Below, piece by piece: positions 33,393 through 42,020 of a DNA stretch of 59,041 nt. The first letter of the stretch is position 1, and every line of letters starts with the position of its first letter. The translations under genes were made by a program, and so were the position numbers. The stretch is from Quisquiliibacterium sp036525975 (GTDB taxonomy: Bacteria > Pseudomonadota > Gammaproteobacteria > Burkholderiales > Burkholderiaceae_E). The stretch lies in NCBI GenBank assembly GCA_036525975.1, contig DATCZK010000048.1:1-59041 (forward strand), written 5' to 3'. The notes beneath the pieces were generated by a model. It was not told the origin of the DNA. It did not search any database and saw only the letters and a program-made list of their open reading frames with translations.

Positions 33393-34015
33393 CGCTCGCC
33401 GGGGTCCGCGACCGCGGCCGGCCTCGCGCCCTTGCCCAGGGCCGTGCGGATCAGCCGCAGCGATTCGGCGCTGTCCCACTCCCTGGCGCCGTAGATCTTG
33501 CGCACGACCGTCCCGCGGGCGTCCACCAGCACCGTGAGCGGGATGCGCGAGGCGCCGAGCATGTTCTCGAGCGTCAGGCGGCTGTCGACGAAGTGACTGA
33601 TCGTTGCGTTCGTCTGCACGAGCAGCGCCCGCGCCTTGTCCGCGTAGTCGTCGGTGGAGATGCCGATCACGGTGAACCACGCCGAGTCGTCGCGCCAGGC
33701 GAGCCGCTCGAGCGAGGCCATTTCCTGGCGGCAGGGCGCGCACCAGCTCGCCCAGACGTTGATCACCAGCGGCCGGCCCCGGAAATCGGACAGCTTGCGC
33801 GAGGGCCCGTTGAGCCCCTGCATCACGGGATCGCGCAAGGCCTCGCCCACCGCGACCTCCCCCGGGGTGCCCGCCGCCGCCGGGGCCGCCGCCCACGCCC
33901 ACATCGAGACCGCAACGCCGCAGGCAAGCGCCGCGATCGTCCGCCTGCGCCGATGGCGGCCTCGGGCCGCACCGCGGCGCACCGCCGCCTTTGACGCGGC
34001 GGCCTCGCTCGGCAT
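33389..34015 (-). CDS. TlpA-like exported thiol:disulfide oxidoreductase
   Basis: The product has up to 208 residues. A basic region with RRRR precedes a hydrophobic signal segment (TIAALACGVAVSMWAWAAAP, cleavage near AAAG). The thioredoxin-like domain has the active site in INVWASWCAPCRQEM and the cis-proline in RIPLTVLVDARGTVV. The ATG at 34015 lies inside the -10 box of the opposing rpmB promoter; a GTG at 33982 would still leave a complete signal peptide and may be the true start. Its stop overlaps the otnK ATG, so a redox gene is coupled to sugar-acid genes. Confidence 0.82.
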   Translation of the reverse strand: MPSEAAASKAAVRRGAARGRHRRRRTIAALACGVAVSMWAWAAAPAAAGTPGEVAVGEALRDPVMQGLNGPSRKLSDFRGRPLVINVWASWCAPCRQEMASLERLAWRDDSAWFTVIGISTDDYADKARALLVQTNATISHFVDSRLTLENMLGASRIPLTVLVDARGTVVRKIYGAREWDSAESLRLIRTALGKGARPAAVADPGER

Positions 34016-34020
34016 ATAAT
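33991..34020 (+). promoter_or_regulatory. Sigma70-type promoter of rpmB-rpmG
   Basis: TTGACG (33991-33996, 5/6) and TATAAT (34015-34020, 6/6) are separated by 18 bp. It is the strongest promoter match in the window, as expected for ribosomal protein genes. The -10 overlaps the annotated start of divergent tlpA. Confidence 0.88.
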
Positions 34021-34040
34021 TCAAGGCTTTGCGAATACCC

Positions 34041-34063
34041 AACTCCGGCCGTGCCGGGGAGTT
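34041..34063 (+). promoter_or_regulatory. Stem-loop in the rpmB leader
   Basis: AACTCCGGC and GCCGG(GG)AGTT can pair around a three-base loop directly before the CAGGAG ribosome-binding site (34064-34069). Such a hairpin could mediate feedback by a ribosomal protein or influence initiation; this is inference. Confidence 0.4.
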
Positions 34064-34076
34064 CAGGAGTTTCATC

Positions 34077-34313
34077 ATGGCCCGCGTTTGCCAAGTGACC
34101 GGAAAAGGCCCGATGGTCGGCAACAATGTCTCGCACGCGAACAACAAGACCAAGCGACGTTTTCTGCCCAACCTGCAGTCGCGCCGGTTCTTCGTCGAGA
34201 GCGAGAACCGCTGGGTGCGCCTGCGCCTGACCAACGCCGGGTTGCGGCTGATCGACAAGAACGGCATCGACGCCGTGCTGGCCGACCTGCGCGCGCGCGG
34301 CCAAGCCGTCTGA
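34077..34313 (+). CDS. rpmB: 50S ribosomal protein L28
   Basis: The ATG at 34077 follows CAGGAG with 7-bp spacing and gives 78 residues starting MARVCQVTGKGPMVGNNVSH, with the L28 signature NNKTKRRFLPNLQSRRFF. The sequence is complete and lacks the zinc-binding cysteine pairs of C+ paralogues, apart from Cys5. It is followed after 26 bp by rpmG, as in most proteobacteria. Confidence 0.97.
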   Translation: MARVCQVTGKGPMVGNNVSHANNKTKRRFLPNLQSRRFFVESENRWVRLRLTNAGLRLIDKNGIDAVLADLRARGQAV

Positions 34314-34339
34314 TTCGCACCCGCTGAAGGAGCAAGACC

Positions 34340-34507
34340 ATGGCCAAGGGAGCACGAGAGAAGATCAAGCTGGAGTCCACCGCGGGCACCGGGCACTTCT
34401 ACACGACCACCAAGAACAAGCGCAACATGCCCGAGAAGATGAACATCATGAAGTTCGATCCGGTTGCGCGCAAGCACGTTTCCTACAAGGAAACCAAGAT
34501 CAAGTAA
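34340..34507 (+). CDS. rpmG: 50S ribosomal protein L33
   Basis: This 55-residue protein starts MAKGAREKIKLESTAGTGHF and continues YTTTKNKRNMPEKMNIMKFD, the zinc-free (C-) type L33. The Shine-Dalgarno AAGGAG lies 7 bp before the ATG. It is the last gene before a strong intrinsic terminator. Confidence 0.97.
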   Translation: MAKGAREKIKLESTAGTGHFYTTTKNKRNMPEKMNIMKFDPVARKHVSYKETKIK

Positions 34508-34547
34508 GCTGGCATCGGCTTCGTGCGCGCTGCGGCGCGCGCCACGA

Positions 34548-34584
34548 AAAACCCCCGCCACCGGCAACCCGGCGCGGGGGTTTT
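34548..34584. terminator. Bidirectional intrinsic terminator between rpmG and desaturase gene
   Basis: AAAACCCCCGC (34548-34558) and GCGGGGGTTTT (34574-34584) form a perfect 11-bp stem with a 15-base loop. The T-run on each strand lets it end both the rpmBG transcript and the convergent desaturase transcript. Confidence 0.9.
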
Positions 34585-34601
34585 CATTTGCGCAGCCGGA
34601 C

Positions 34602-35813
34602 TCAGGCGGCAGCGTAGCTCCTCATGCGCAGCGCCAGGTCCTGCAACGCGCGCACGCCGCTCGATTCGGCCCGCGCGCACCACTGCTGCAGGTGCGCGAG
34701 CAGCTGCTCGCGGCTGAGGTTGGAGCGCTCCCAGACCGCGGCGAGCTCGGTGCGCATCTCCACCAGCTTGCGCAGCCGGTCGCTGGCGGCAAAGATCTCC
34801 CCCAGACGCGCGCGCTGCTCGTTCGACCACTTCGCGGCATCGAAGGGCAGCCAGCCGCGCGCGTTGGCGAGCAGGCTCACCTCGGGTCGGCGCAACACCG
34901 CCAGCCGTCTGGCCTCTTCGGCGCAGGCGCGGCGCACCGAGGCGGCGTAGGCCGACATCACGTCGTAGCGGTGGTTGATCACCGCCTGCAGCGTGTCGAG
35001 GTCCACGCGCGGGCGAACCGCGCCGAACCTCGGGGTGGGCGCCACCCGTCGCACCTTGGCCAGGCCCAGCGCCGACAGGATGCGGATGTACATCCAGCCG
35101 ATGTCGAACTCGTACCACTTCGACGAGAGCTTGGCCGAACTGGCGAAGGCGTGGTGGTTGTTGTGCAGTTCCTCGCCTCCGATCAGGATCCCCCAGGGCG
35201 AGATGTTGGTGCTCGCGTCGGGGCTGTCCCAGCTGCGATAGCCCCACCAGTGCCCCAGGCCGTTGATCACGCCGGCGGCGAACACCGGGATCCACAGCAT
35301 CTGGATCGCGAACACCGAGATGCCGATCGCGCCGAACAGCGCCACGTTGAGCGCCAGCGTGAGGTAGACGCCTGCGAACGAGTACCGCGTGTACAGGTGC
35401 CGCTCGATCCAGTCGTCGGGCGTGCCGTGGCCGTACTTCTCCAGCGTCTCGAGGTTGCGCGACTCCGCGCGGTAGAGCTCGGCCCCTTCGAGCAGCACCT
35501 TCTTCAGGCCGCGCGTCTGCGGGCTGTGCGGATCCTCCTCGGTCTCGCACTTGGCGTGGTGCTTGCGATGGATCGACGCCCACTCGCGCGTGACCATGCC
35601 GGTGGTGAACCACAGCCAGAACCGGAAGAAGTGCGACGCGATCGGGTGAAGATCGAGCGCCCGGTGCGCCTGGCACCGGTGGAGATAGATCGTGACCCCC
35701 GCGATCGTCACGTGGGTGACCGCGAGCGTGTAGGCCGCGATCTGCCAGCCGCTGAAGTCCAGCAGCCCGGTGTCGAGGAAAGAGAGAACCGAATAGAGAA
35801 ACGAATCGAACAA
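34602..35813 (-). CDS. Membrane fatty acid desaturase (acyl-lipid/acyl-CoA delta-9 type)
   Basis: A TTG start, eight bases after a perfect AGGAGG, gives 403 residues. The three di-iron histidine boxes are visible: HRCQAH, HRKHH and HNNHH, with membrane helices between. EWASIHRKHHAKCETEEDPH and GEELHNNHHAFASSAKLS are typical of the delta-9 desaturase group. The C-terminal ~130 residues are cytosolic and helical, longer than the catalytic core. It introduces a double bond into fatty acyl chains and so tunes membrane fluidity. A large hairpin lies in its leader. Confidence 0.9.
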   Translation of the reverse strand: MFDSFLYSVLSFLDTGLLDFSGWQIAAYTLAVTHVTIAGVTIYLHRCQAHRALDLHPIASHFFRFWLWFTTGMVTREWASIHRKHHAKCETEEDPHSPQTRGLKKVLLEGAELYRAESRNLETLEKYGHGTPDDWIERHLYTRYSFAGVYLTLALNVALFGAIGISVFAIQMLWIPVFAAGVINGLGHWWGYRSWDSPDASTNISPWGILIGGEELHNNHHAFASSAKLSSKWYEFDIGWMYIRILSALGLAKVRRVAPTPRFGAVRPRVDLDTLQAVINHRYDVMSAYAASVRRACAEEARRLAVLRRPEVSLLANARGWLPFDAAKWSNEQRARLGEIFAASDRLRKLVEMRTELAAVWERSNLSREQLLAHLQQWCARAESSGVRALQDLALRMRSYAAA

Positions 35814-35832
35814 GGATCAAGCCTCCTGCAAG

Positions 35833-35869
35833 CGCGCCCTCGGGCGCAGCCGGTGCGCCCGAGGGCGCG
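35833..35869. promoter_or_regulatory. 16-bp perfect inverted repeat in the desaturase 5' leader
   Basis: CGCGCCCTCGGGCGCA (35833-35848) and its exact complement TGCGCCCGAGGGCGCG (35854-35869) flank a 5-base loop. On the minus strand it ends 7 bp before the AGGAGG of the desaturase. It has no U-tract. It could be a leader hairpin affecting translation or an attenuator. The remaining 115 bp up to rsmB show no gene; a TAAACT -10-like element lies near 35882-35887 (minus strand). Confidence 0.6.
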
Positions 35870-35984
35870 TTGTGTGACGCGAAGTTTACCTGCGAAGCCC
35901 GGATCACGCAGGACTATTTCGCGCCTCGGCAACGTCGCCCATCTCGTACTAAAGCCATCTTATTTTACGCCTACGTCGAGCAAC

Positions 35985-37217
35985 TTACGCTGTTCTGAGC
36001 CAGCGCACGGCATAGAAGGCGTCGCAGTCGTGGGTGTCGGGGCGCAGCCGCAGGCACCGGGCGTCCAGAACCGGATCGAGTCGCGCCCCCTGGGCGCGCA
36101 ACACCTCCGGGGCGGGGTCCACGGCCCAGCCCGCGTGCGCCGCCTCGAAGGCGTCGCGCACCTGGTCGTTCTCCTCCTCGAGCAGGCTGCAGGTGGCGTA
36201 CACGAGCGCCCCGCCCTTTCGCACCAGTTTCGCCGCCTCGCCCAGGATAGCGACCTGCTTGGCCCTGAGCTCGGCGATTGCCGGTTCGTCGATCCGCCAC
36301 TTGAGGTCGGGGTTGCGCCGCAGCGTGCCCGTGCCGCTGCAGGGCGCGTCGACCAGAACCGCGTCGGCGCGCCCGGCAAGGCGCGCGAGCTTGGCGTCGC
36401 GCTCGTGCTCGATCCCGAAGGGCTGCACGTTGCTCGCCTGCGAGCGCGCGAGCCGCGGGCGAAGCCGGCGCAGCCGCTCGATCGAGACGTCGCAGGCGAA
36501 GACCTGGCCGGTGCCGCGCAGCGCGGCCGCGAGCGCCAGCGTCTTGCCCCCGGCGCCGGCGCAGAAGTCGACCACGGTCTGCCCCCGCCTGGGGGCGACC
36601 AGTTGCGCGATCATCTGGCTGCCCACGTCCTGCACCTCCACCAGCCCCTGGCGAAACGCCTCGGTGCGCTCGAGCGCGGGCTTGCCGGCGACGCGAATCG
36701 CGCTGGCCAGCCGTTCGCCCGGCGCGCAGTCGACGCCTTCGCCCCGCAGCGAGGCGAGCACCGCCTCGCGCGTCGCGCGGGCGAGGTTCACGCGCAGGTC
36801 GAGCGGAGCGGGCGCCAGCAGCGCCTCGCCGATGCGCTCCACCTCGTCCGCGTCGCGCCCCGCCGCCAGCCGCGCGTGCAACCAGTCGGGCAGGCTCAGC
36901 CGCACCGCCTGCGGCAGGCCCGAAGCGTCGATTCCGTTCGCGCCGCGCGCGCGCGAGAGCGCGAGCAGCCGCTCCTCGATCGGGCCCTCGCCGCTTTGCG
37001 CCAGGTGCGCGTAGAGCCGCCGGTTGCGCAGCACGTCGAACACCCGTTCGGCGACCTCGCCGCGGTCGCGCCGCCCCATCTGCGGGTGCGCGGCGAAGAA
37101 CCGCCTCAGCACCAGGTCGGCCGGCGCGTCGAACTTCAGCACCTGCGCGAGCGCGACGGCGGGCAGCGAGGGCGCGGCGCGGCGCGAGGCGCGCGGCCCC
37201 TTGCGACGCGCGCTCAC
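35985..37217 (-). CDS. rsmB: RsmB/NOP-family rRNA (cytosine-C5) methyltransferase
   Basis: The GTG at 37217 overlaps the purN stop and gives 410 residues. An N-terminal NusB-like region is followed by the SAM-binding domain: VQDVGSQMIAQLVAPRRGQT, VVDFCAGAGGKTLALA, then VDAPCSGTGTLRRNPDLKWR with the PC-motif Cys and LVYATCSLLEEEND with the catalytic TC-motif Cys. RsmB methylates C967 of 16S rRNA in E. coli. The exact target here is inferred. It is downstream of purN in one transcription unit. Confidence 0.88.
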   Translation of the reverse strand: MSARRKGPRASRRAAPSLPAVALAQVLKFDAPADLVLRRFFAAHPQMGRRDRGEVAERVFDVLRNRRLYAHLAQSGEGPIEERLLALSRARGANGIDASGLPQAVRLSLPDWLHARLAAGRDADEVERIGEALLAPAPLDLRVNLARATREAVLASLRGEGVDCAPGERLASAIRVAGKPALERTEAFRQGLVEVQDVGSQMIAQLVAPRRGQTVVDFCAGAGGKTLALAAALRGTGQVFACDVSIERLRRLRPRLARSQASNVQPFGIEHERDAKLARLAGRADAVLVDAPCSGTGTLRRNPDLKWRIDEPAIAELRAKQVAILGEAAKLVRKGGALVYATCSLLEEENDQVRDAFEAAHAGWAVDPAPEVLRAQGARLDPVLDARCLRLRPDTHDCDAFYAVRWLRTA

Positions 37218-37930
37218 GAGGCGCCCGCATCCGGGCCGGCCGCATCCGGGCCGGCCGCGTCCGGGCCGGCCGCGTCAGGGCCGCCCGTCGCGAGCCCGAT
37301 CGCCAGCAAGCGCTCGCCGGGCACCGGATCGCGCAACGCCACCCTGCCCGCCACGAGCCCGACCCGCCCCTCGACCATCCAGCGCAACACACGCGGGTAG
37401 AGCCGGTGCTCGGCCTCGAGCACGCGCGCGGCAAGGCTCGCCGCGTCGTCCGTCGCCCGCACCGGCACCACGGCCTGCGCCACGATCGGCCCGCCGTCGA
37501 GCTCGGCCGTCACGAGGTGCACGGTGGCCCCGTGCACGGCCACGCCCGCGGCGAGCGCGCGCGCGTGGGTGTTCAGCCCGGGAAACGCGGGCAGCAGCGA
37601 AGGGTGGATGTTCACCAGCCGCCCCCGGAAGCGATCGACGAAGCGGTCGGAGAGAATGCGCATGAAGCCGGCGAGCGCGACCACGTCGGGGCGGTAGGCT
37701 TGAACGCGCCCGGCGAGCGCTTCGTCGAAGGCCGCGCGATCGCTGAAATCACGGCTCTCGAGCACTTCCACCGCGAGCCCCAGTTCGCGCGCGGTGGCCA
37801 GGCCCCGCGCGTCGGCGCGGCTGCTGATCACGGCGGCGATTCGCGCCGGCCACCGCTCGGCCGCGCAGGCCGTGGCGATCGCGGCCATGTTCGAGCCACG
37901 GCCCGAGATCAGGACCACGATTGCCTTCAT
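37214..37930 (-). CDS. purN: Phosphoribosylglycinamide formyltransferase
   Basis: The 238-residue enzyme transfers the formyl group of 10-formyl-THF to GAR in purine synthesis. Visible motifs are VLISGRGSNMAAI at the start, the catalytic stretch GRLVNIHPSLLPAFPGLNTH with the Asn-His pair, HGATVHLVTAELDGGPIVAQ with the catalytic Asp, and RVLEAEHRLYPRVL. The C-terminus has a Gly-Pro-Asp-Ala-Ala repeat tail of about 20 residues encoded by a 15-bp tandem repeat, outside the normal family length. Confidence 0.93.
   Translation of the reverse strand: MKAIVVLISGRGSNMAAIATACAAERWPARIAAVISSRADARGLATARELGLAVEVLESRDFSDRAAFDEALAGRVQAYRPDVVALAGFMRILSDRFVDRFRGRLVNIHPSLLPAFPGLNTHARALAAGVAVHGATVHLVTAELDGGPIVAQAVVPVRATDDAASLAARVLEAEHRLYPRVLRWMVEGRVGLVAGRVALRDPVPGERLLAIGLATGGPDAAGPDAAGPDAAGPDAGAS
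37227..37286 (-). repeat. Four 15-bp tandem repeats at the 3' end of purN
   Basis: The unit GCATCCGGGCCGGCC (plus strand) occurs four times with small changes and encodes the repeated GPDAA tail of PurN. It ends 11 bp before the rsmB start, so copy changes keep the frame and move only the junction. Confidence 0.9.
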
Positions 37931-37975
37931 CGCGAAATGTTAGCACCGCGCGCCCGGAGGCTCTTCGGAAAGCCT

Positions 37976-37994
37976 TATAATTCAAGGTTTTGCG
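37976..37994 (+). promoter_or_regulatory. Candidate ribF promoter -10 and initial transcribed region
   Basis: TATAAT (37976-37981) is followed by TCAAGGTTTTGCG. The same block, with one base changed, lies at the rpmB promoter (34015-34033). The -35 region is poor (near CCCGGA, 37953-37958). The ribF ATG is 49 bp further on. Confidence 0.65.
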
Positions 37995-38030
37995 CGGCCC
38001 CATTCCGCGTGTCCGGGATCTAGACCTTCG

Positions 38031-38987
38031 ATGGAAGTCTTTCGCCTGCTGCCCCCCGCCGACCAGCGCGCGCCCTGCGCGCTCACGATCGGCAATTTCG
38101 ACGGCGTGCACCGCGGGCACCAGGCCGTGCTCGCCCGCCTGGTCGCGCGTGCGCGCGCGCTCGGCGTGCCCAGCTGCGTGCTCACCTTCGAGCCGCACCC
38201 GCGCGAGTACTTCGCCCAGCTCGCGGGCGGCAAGGCGAGCGCGCCGCCGCGCATCCTCACCGAACGCGACAAGCTCGACGCGCTCGCGCACTACGGCATC
38301 GAGCGCGTGTGCGTCGCGCACTTCAACGCCGCCCTCGCCACGCTGCCCGCCGAGGCGTTCATCGACGAGGTGATCGTTCACGGGCTGCAGGCGCGCTACC
38401 TGCTGATCGGCGACGACTTCCGCTTCGGCGCGGCGCGGCGCGGTGACTTCCAGATGCTCTCCGAGGCGGCGGCGCGCAGCGGCTTCGAGCTCGCGCGCCA
38501 CGAAACGGTGGTGGAAGACGGCAAGCGCGTGTCGAGCTCGGCCGTTCGCGCGGCGCTCGGCGCGGGCGATTTCGCGCTCGCGCACGCGCTGCTCGGGCGG
38601 CCCTATTTCATTTCCGGCCACGTCGTCGAGGGCCGCAAGCTGGGCCGCACGCTCGGCTACCCCACGATCAACATCCGCATCCCGTTCGCCAACCCGGTCG
38701 TGCACGGCGTGTTCGTCGTGCAGGTGCACGGCCTGGGCGAGCGCCCGATCCCGGGCGTGGCGAGCCTGGGCACGCGGCCCGCGGTGGAGCGCGACGGCAA
38801 GCCGCTGCTCGAGGCGCACCTGTTCGACTTCAACGCCGACGTGTACGGGCAACTCGCGCGCGTGGAGTTCCTCGCGCGCCTGCGCGAGGAGCGCCACTTC
38901 GACGACCTCGCCGCGCTCACGGCCCAGATCGAGCGCGACGCACGACAGGCGCGCGCGCACTTCGCCGCGCTCGACGCGGCGCACTGA
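38031..38987 (+). CDS. ribF: Bifunctional riboflavin kinase / FAD synthetase
   Basis: The 318-residue enzyme makes FMN and FAD. The N-terminal FMN adenylyltransferase domain has TIGNFDGVHRGH (HxGH nucleotide site), FEPHPREYF and the conserved GDDFRFGAARRGD. The C-terminal kinase domain shows GHVVEGRKLGRTLGYPTINI and LEAHLFDFNADVYG. It starts the ribF-ileS-lspA-coaBC-dut series, a familiar order in betaproteobacteria. Confidence 0.95.
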   Translation: MEVFRLLPPADQRAPCALTIGNFDGVHRGHQAVLARLVARARALGVPSCVLTFEPHPREYFAQLAGGKASAPPRILTERDKLDALAHYGIERVCVAHFNAALATLPAEAFIDEVIVHGLQARYLLIGDDFRFGAARRGDFQMLSEAAARSGFELARHETVVEDGKRVSSSAVRAALGAGDFALAHALLGRPYFISGHVVEGRKLGRTLGYPTINIRIPFANPVVHGVFVVQVHGLGERPIPGVASLGTRPAVERDGKPLLEAHLFDFNADVYGQLARVEFLARLREERHFDDLAALTAQIERDARQARAHFAALDAAH

Positions 38988-39028
38988 AGGCCGCACGCAA
39001 GACACCGAACGCACCCACCGGATCCACG

Positions 39029-41944
39029 ATGCCAGACGCCGACAAGACCAAGCACGCCGAGCCCGGCGCTCGAACCGCCGGCAAGCCGGGCGGGAAATCC
39101 CAGGCCAGGCCCGAGGCCTCGAAGTCGCATCGCGACACGCTCAACATGCCGGAAACGCCGTTTCCGATGCGCGGCGACCTCGCCAAGCGCGAGCCCGCGT
39201 GGACCGAGCGCTGGCAGAAAGACGACGTCTACGGCCGCATCCGCCAGGCTTCCAGGGGCAGGCCCGTGTGGGTGCTGCACGACGGGCCGCCCTACGCCAA
39301 CGGCGACATCCACCTCGGCCACGCGGTCAACAAGATCCTCAAGGACATGATCGTCAAGAGCCGCAACATGGCCGGCTACGACGCGCGCTACGTGCCCGGC
39401 TGGGACTGCCACGGCATGCCGATCGAGATCCAGATCGAGAAGAAGTTCGGCAAGCACCTTCCCGCCGACGAGGTGCAGTCGAGGTCGCGCGCCTACGCCA
39501 CCGAGCAGATCGACAGCCAGCGCAAGGACTTCATCCGCCTGGGCGTGCTGGGCGACTGGTTCAACCCCTACCTGACGATGGCCTTCGGCAACGAGGCCGA
39601 CGAATTGCGCGCGCTCGGCCGCCTGCTCGAGCGCGGGTTCCTGTTTCGCGGCCTGAAGCCGGTGAACTGGTGCTTCGACTGCGGCTCGGCGCTGGCCGAG
39701 GCCGAGGTGGAGTACGCGGACAAGACCGACATCGCGGTCGACGTCGGGTTCCCCTTCGCCGAGCCCGACCGGGTCGCGCGGGCCTTCGGGCTCGCCTCGC
39801 TGCCCGCGCACGAGCGCGGGATGTGCGTGATCTGGACCACGACGCCGTGGACGCTGCCCTCGAACCAGGCGCTCAACCTGCACCCCGAACTCGACTACGC
39901 GCTGGTGCGCACGCATTTCCAGGGCGCCGCCACGCTGCTGCTCGTGGCAGCCGAACGGGTCGGCGAGTGCCTGCAGAGCTGGGGGCTCGACGGCGAGACG
40001 GTCGCCACCTGCAAGGGCGCGGCGCTCGAGCGCGTGAGCTTCCGCCACCCGTTCTACGACCGGCTCTCGCCGGTCTACCTCGGCGAGTACGTGTCGCTCG
40101 AAACCGGCACCGGCGTCGTGCACTCGTCGCCGGCCTACGGGGTGGACGACTTCGTCTCGTGCAAGAGCTACGGGATGCAGGATTCAGAAATCCTGCAGCC
40201 GGTGCTCGGCGACGGCACCTTCGCCAGCTCGCTCGAGCTCTTCGGCGGGCAGTCGATCTGGGAAGCCAACCCGAAGATCGTCGAGGCGATCCGCGCCCGC
40301 GGCAACCTGCTCAACGCGGTCAAGCACACGCACAGCTACATGCACTGCTGGCGCCACAAGACACCGGTGATCTACCGCGCGTCGAGCCAGTGGTTCGCCG
40401 GCATGGACGTCACACCCAACGACGGCGGCCCCACGCTGCGCGAGACCGCGCTCAAGGCGGTGGAAGCCACCGCCTTCTACCCCGGCTGGGGCAAGGCGAG
40501 GCTGCACGGCATGATCGCCAACCGTCCCGACTGGACGCTGTCGCGCCAGCGCCAGTGGGGCGTGCCGATGGCCTTTTTCGTGCACCGCGAAACCGGCGAG
40601 CTGCACCCGCGAACCCCCGAGCTGATCGAGCAGGTGGCACAGCGAATCGAGCGCGAGGGCATCGAGGCCTGGCAGCGGCTCGACCCGGCCGAGTTGCTGG
40701 GCGACGATGCCGCAACCTACGAGAAGAACCGCGACACCCTCGACGTGTGGTTCGACTCGGGCACCACGCACCAGACCGTGCTGCGCGGCTCGCACGCGGC
40801 CGCGTCGCACTTCCCGGCCGACATGTACCTCGAGGGCTCCGACCAGCACCGCGGCTGGTTCCATTCGTCGCTGCTCACCTCGTGCATGCTGAACGGCTGC
40901 GCGCCCTACAAGGCGCTGCTCACGCACGGCTTCACCGTCGACGGCGACGGCCGCAAGATGTCCAAGTCGCTGGGCAACACGCTCGCGCCGCAGAAGATCT
41001 CCGACACGCTGGGCGCCGAGATCCTGCGGCTGTGGGTGGCGAGCACCGACTACTCGGGCGAGCTGTCGATTTCGGACGAGATCCTCAAGCGCGTGGTCGA
41101 GTCGTACCGGCGCATCCGCAACACGCTTCGATTCCTGCTCGCGAACGTGTCGGACTTCGACCCCGACCGCGACGCGGTGCCGGTGGCCGAGCTGTTCGAG
41201 ATCGACCGCTACGCGATCGCGCTCACCGCGCAGTGGCAAAAGGGCATCGAGGAAGATCTCGCGCGCTTCGAGTTCCACCCGGTCGTGGCCAAGCTGCAGA
41301 CCTTCTGCTCCGAGGATCTCGGCGCGTTCTACCTCGACATCCTCAAGGACCGCCTCTACACGACCGCCGCGGCGAGCCGCGCCCGCCGCTCGGCCCAGAC
41401 CGCGCTGCACCAGATCACCAGCGCGCTGCTGCGCGCGATGGCGCCGATCCTCTCCTTCACCGCCGAGGAGGCGTGGCCGCTGTTCGCGCCGCAGCTGTGC
41501 AAGGCGCAGGGGGGGACGATCTTCACGCAGACCTACCACGAGTTTCCCGCGGTGCCCGACGCCCACCTGCTCGAGCCCAAGTGGGCGCGCATCCGCGAGA
41601 TCCGCGCGCAGGTGCTGCGCAAGCTCGAAGACCTGCGCGCGGCGGGCAGCATCGGCTCGTCGCTGCAGGCCGAAGTGGAGCTTCGCGTCTCGAGCGAGGA
41701 TCACGACCTGCTCGCGACGCTGGGCGACGACCTGCGCTTCGTGCTGATCACCTCGGCCGCGCGAATCGTGCCGACCAGCGACGCGGGCGAGCCGGTGATC
41801 ACCGCTTCGCCCAGCGCCCACGCCAAGTGCGACCGCTGCTGGCACTGGCGCGAAGACGTGGGCGCGAGCGAGGCGCACCCGGGGCTTTGCGGGCGTTGCG
41901 TGGCCAACCTGCACGGCGGCGGCGAGCCGCGCGAGTTCGCCTGA
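39029..41944 (+). CDS. ileS: Isoleucyl-tRNA synthetase
   Basis: The 971-residue class I synthetase has the HIGH-type motif in GDIHLGHAVNK, the KMSKS loop in GRKMSKSLGNT, the editing domain (residues about 220-430, with TTTPWTLPSNQALNL) and a C-terminal zinc finger with CDRCWHW and LCGRC. It is slightly longer than most because of a ~38-residue hydrophilic N-terminal extension before LNMPETPFPMRGDLA. A start at an internal Met (NMPETPF) is possible but the extension reads well. 41 bp separate it from ribF. Confidence 0.96.
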   Translation: MPDADKTKHAEPGARTAGKPGGKSQARPEASKSHRDTLNMPETPFPMRGDLAKREPAWTERWQKDDVYGRIRQASRGRPVWVLHDGPPYANGDIHLGHAVNKILKDMIVKSRNMAGYDARYVPGWDCHGMPIEIQIEKKFGKHLPADEVQSRSRAYATEQIDSQRKDFIRLGVLGDWFNPYLTMAFGNEADELRALGRLLERGFLFRGLKPVNWCFDCGSALAEAEVEYADKTDIAVDVGFPFAEPDRVARAFGLASLPAHERGMCVIWTTTPWTLPSNQALNLHPELDYALVRTHFQGAATLLLVAAERVGECLQSWGLDGETVATCKGAALERVSFRHPFYDRLSPVYLGEYVSLETGTGVVHSSPAYGVDDFVSCKSYGMQDSEILQPVLGDGTFASSLELFGGQSIWEANPKIVEAIRARGNLLNAVKHTHSYMHCWRHKTPVIYRASSQWFAGMDVTPNDGGPTLRETALKAVEATAFYPGWGKARLHGMIANRPDWTLSRQRQWGVPMAFFVHRETGELHPRTPELIEQVAQRIEREGIEAWQRLDPAELLGDDAATYEKNRDTLDVWFDSGTTHQTVLRGSHAAASHFPADMYLEGSDQHRGWFHSSLLTSCMLNGCAPYKALLTHGFTVDGDGRKMSKSLGNTLAPQKISDTLGAEILRLWVASTDYSGELSISDEILKRVVESYRRIRNTLRFLLANVSDFDPDRDAVPVAELFEIDRYAIALTAQWQKGIEEDLARFEFHPVVAKLQTFCSEDLGAFYLDILKDRLYTTAAASRARRSAQTALHQITSALLRAMAPILSFTAEEAWPLFAPQLCKAQGGTIFTQTYHEFPAVPDAHLLEPKWARIREIRAQVLRKLEDLRAAGSIGSSLQAEVELRVSSEDHDLLATLGDDLRFVLITSAARIVPTSDAGEPVITASPSAHAKCDRCWHWREDVGASEAHPGLCGRCVANLHGGGEPREFA

Positions 41945-42020
41945 GCGCGCGAAGCGCCGGCTCGAGCCCGAGTCCAGGCCCTGCGCCACCCAACCCGCAC
42001 CCGTTCGAGACGACGTCGCC

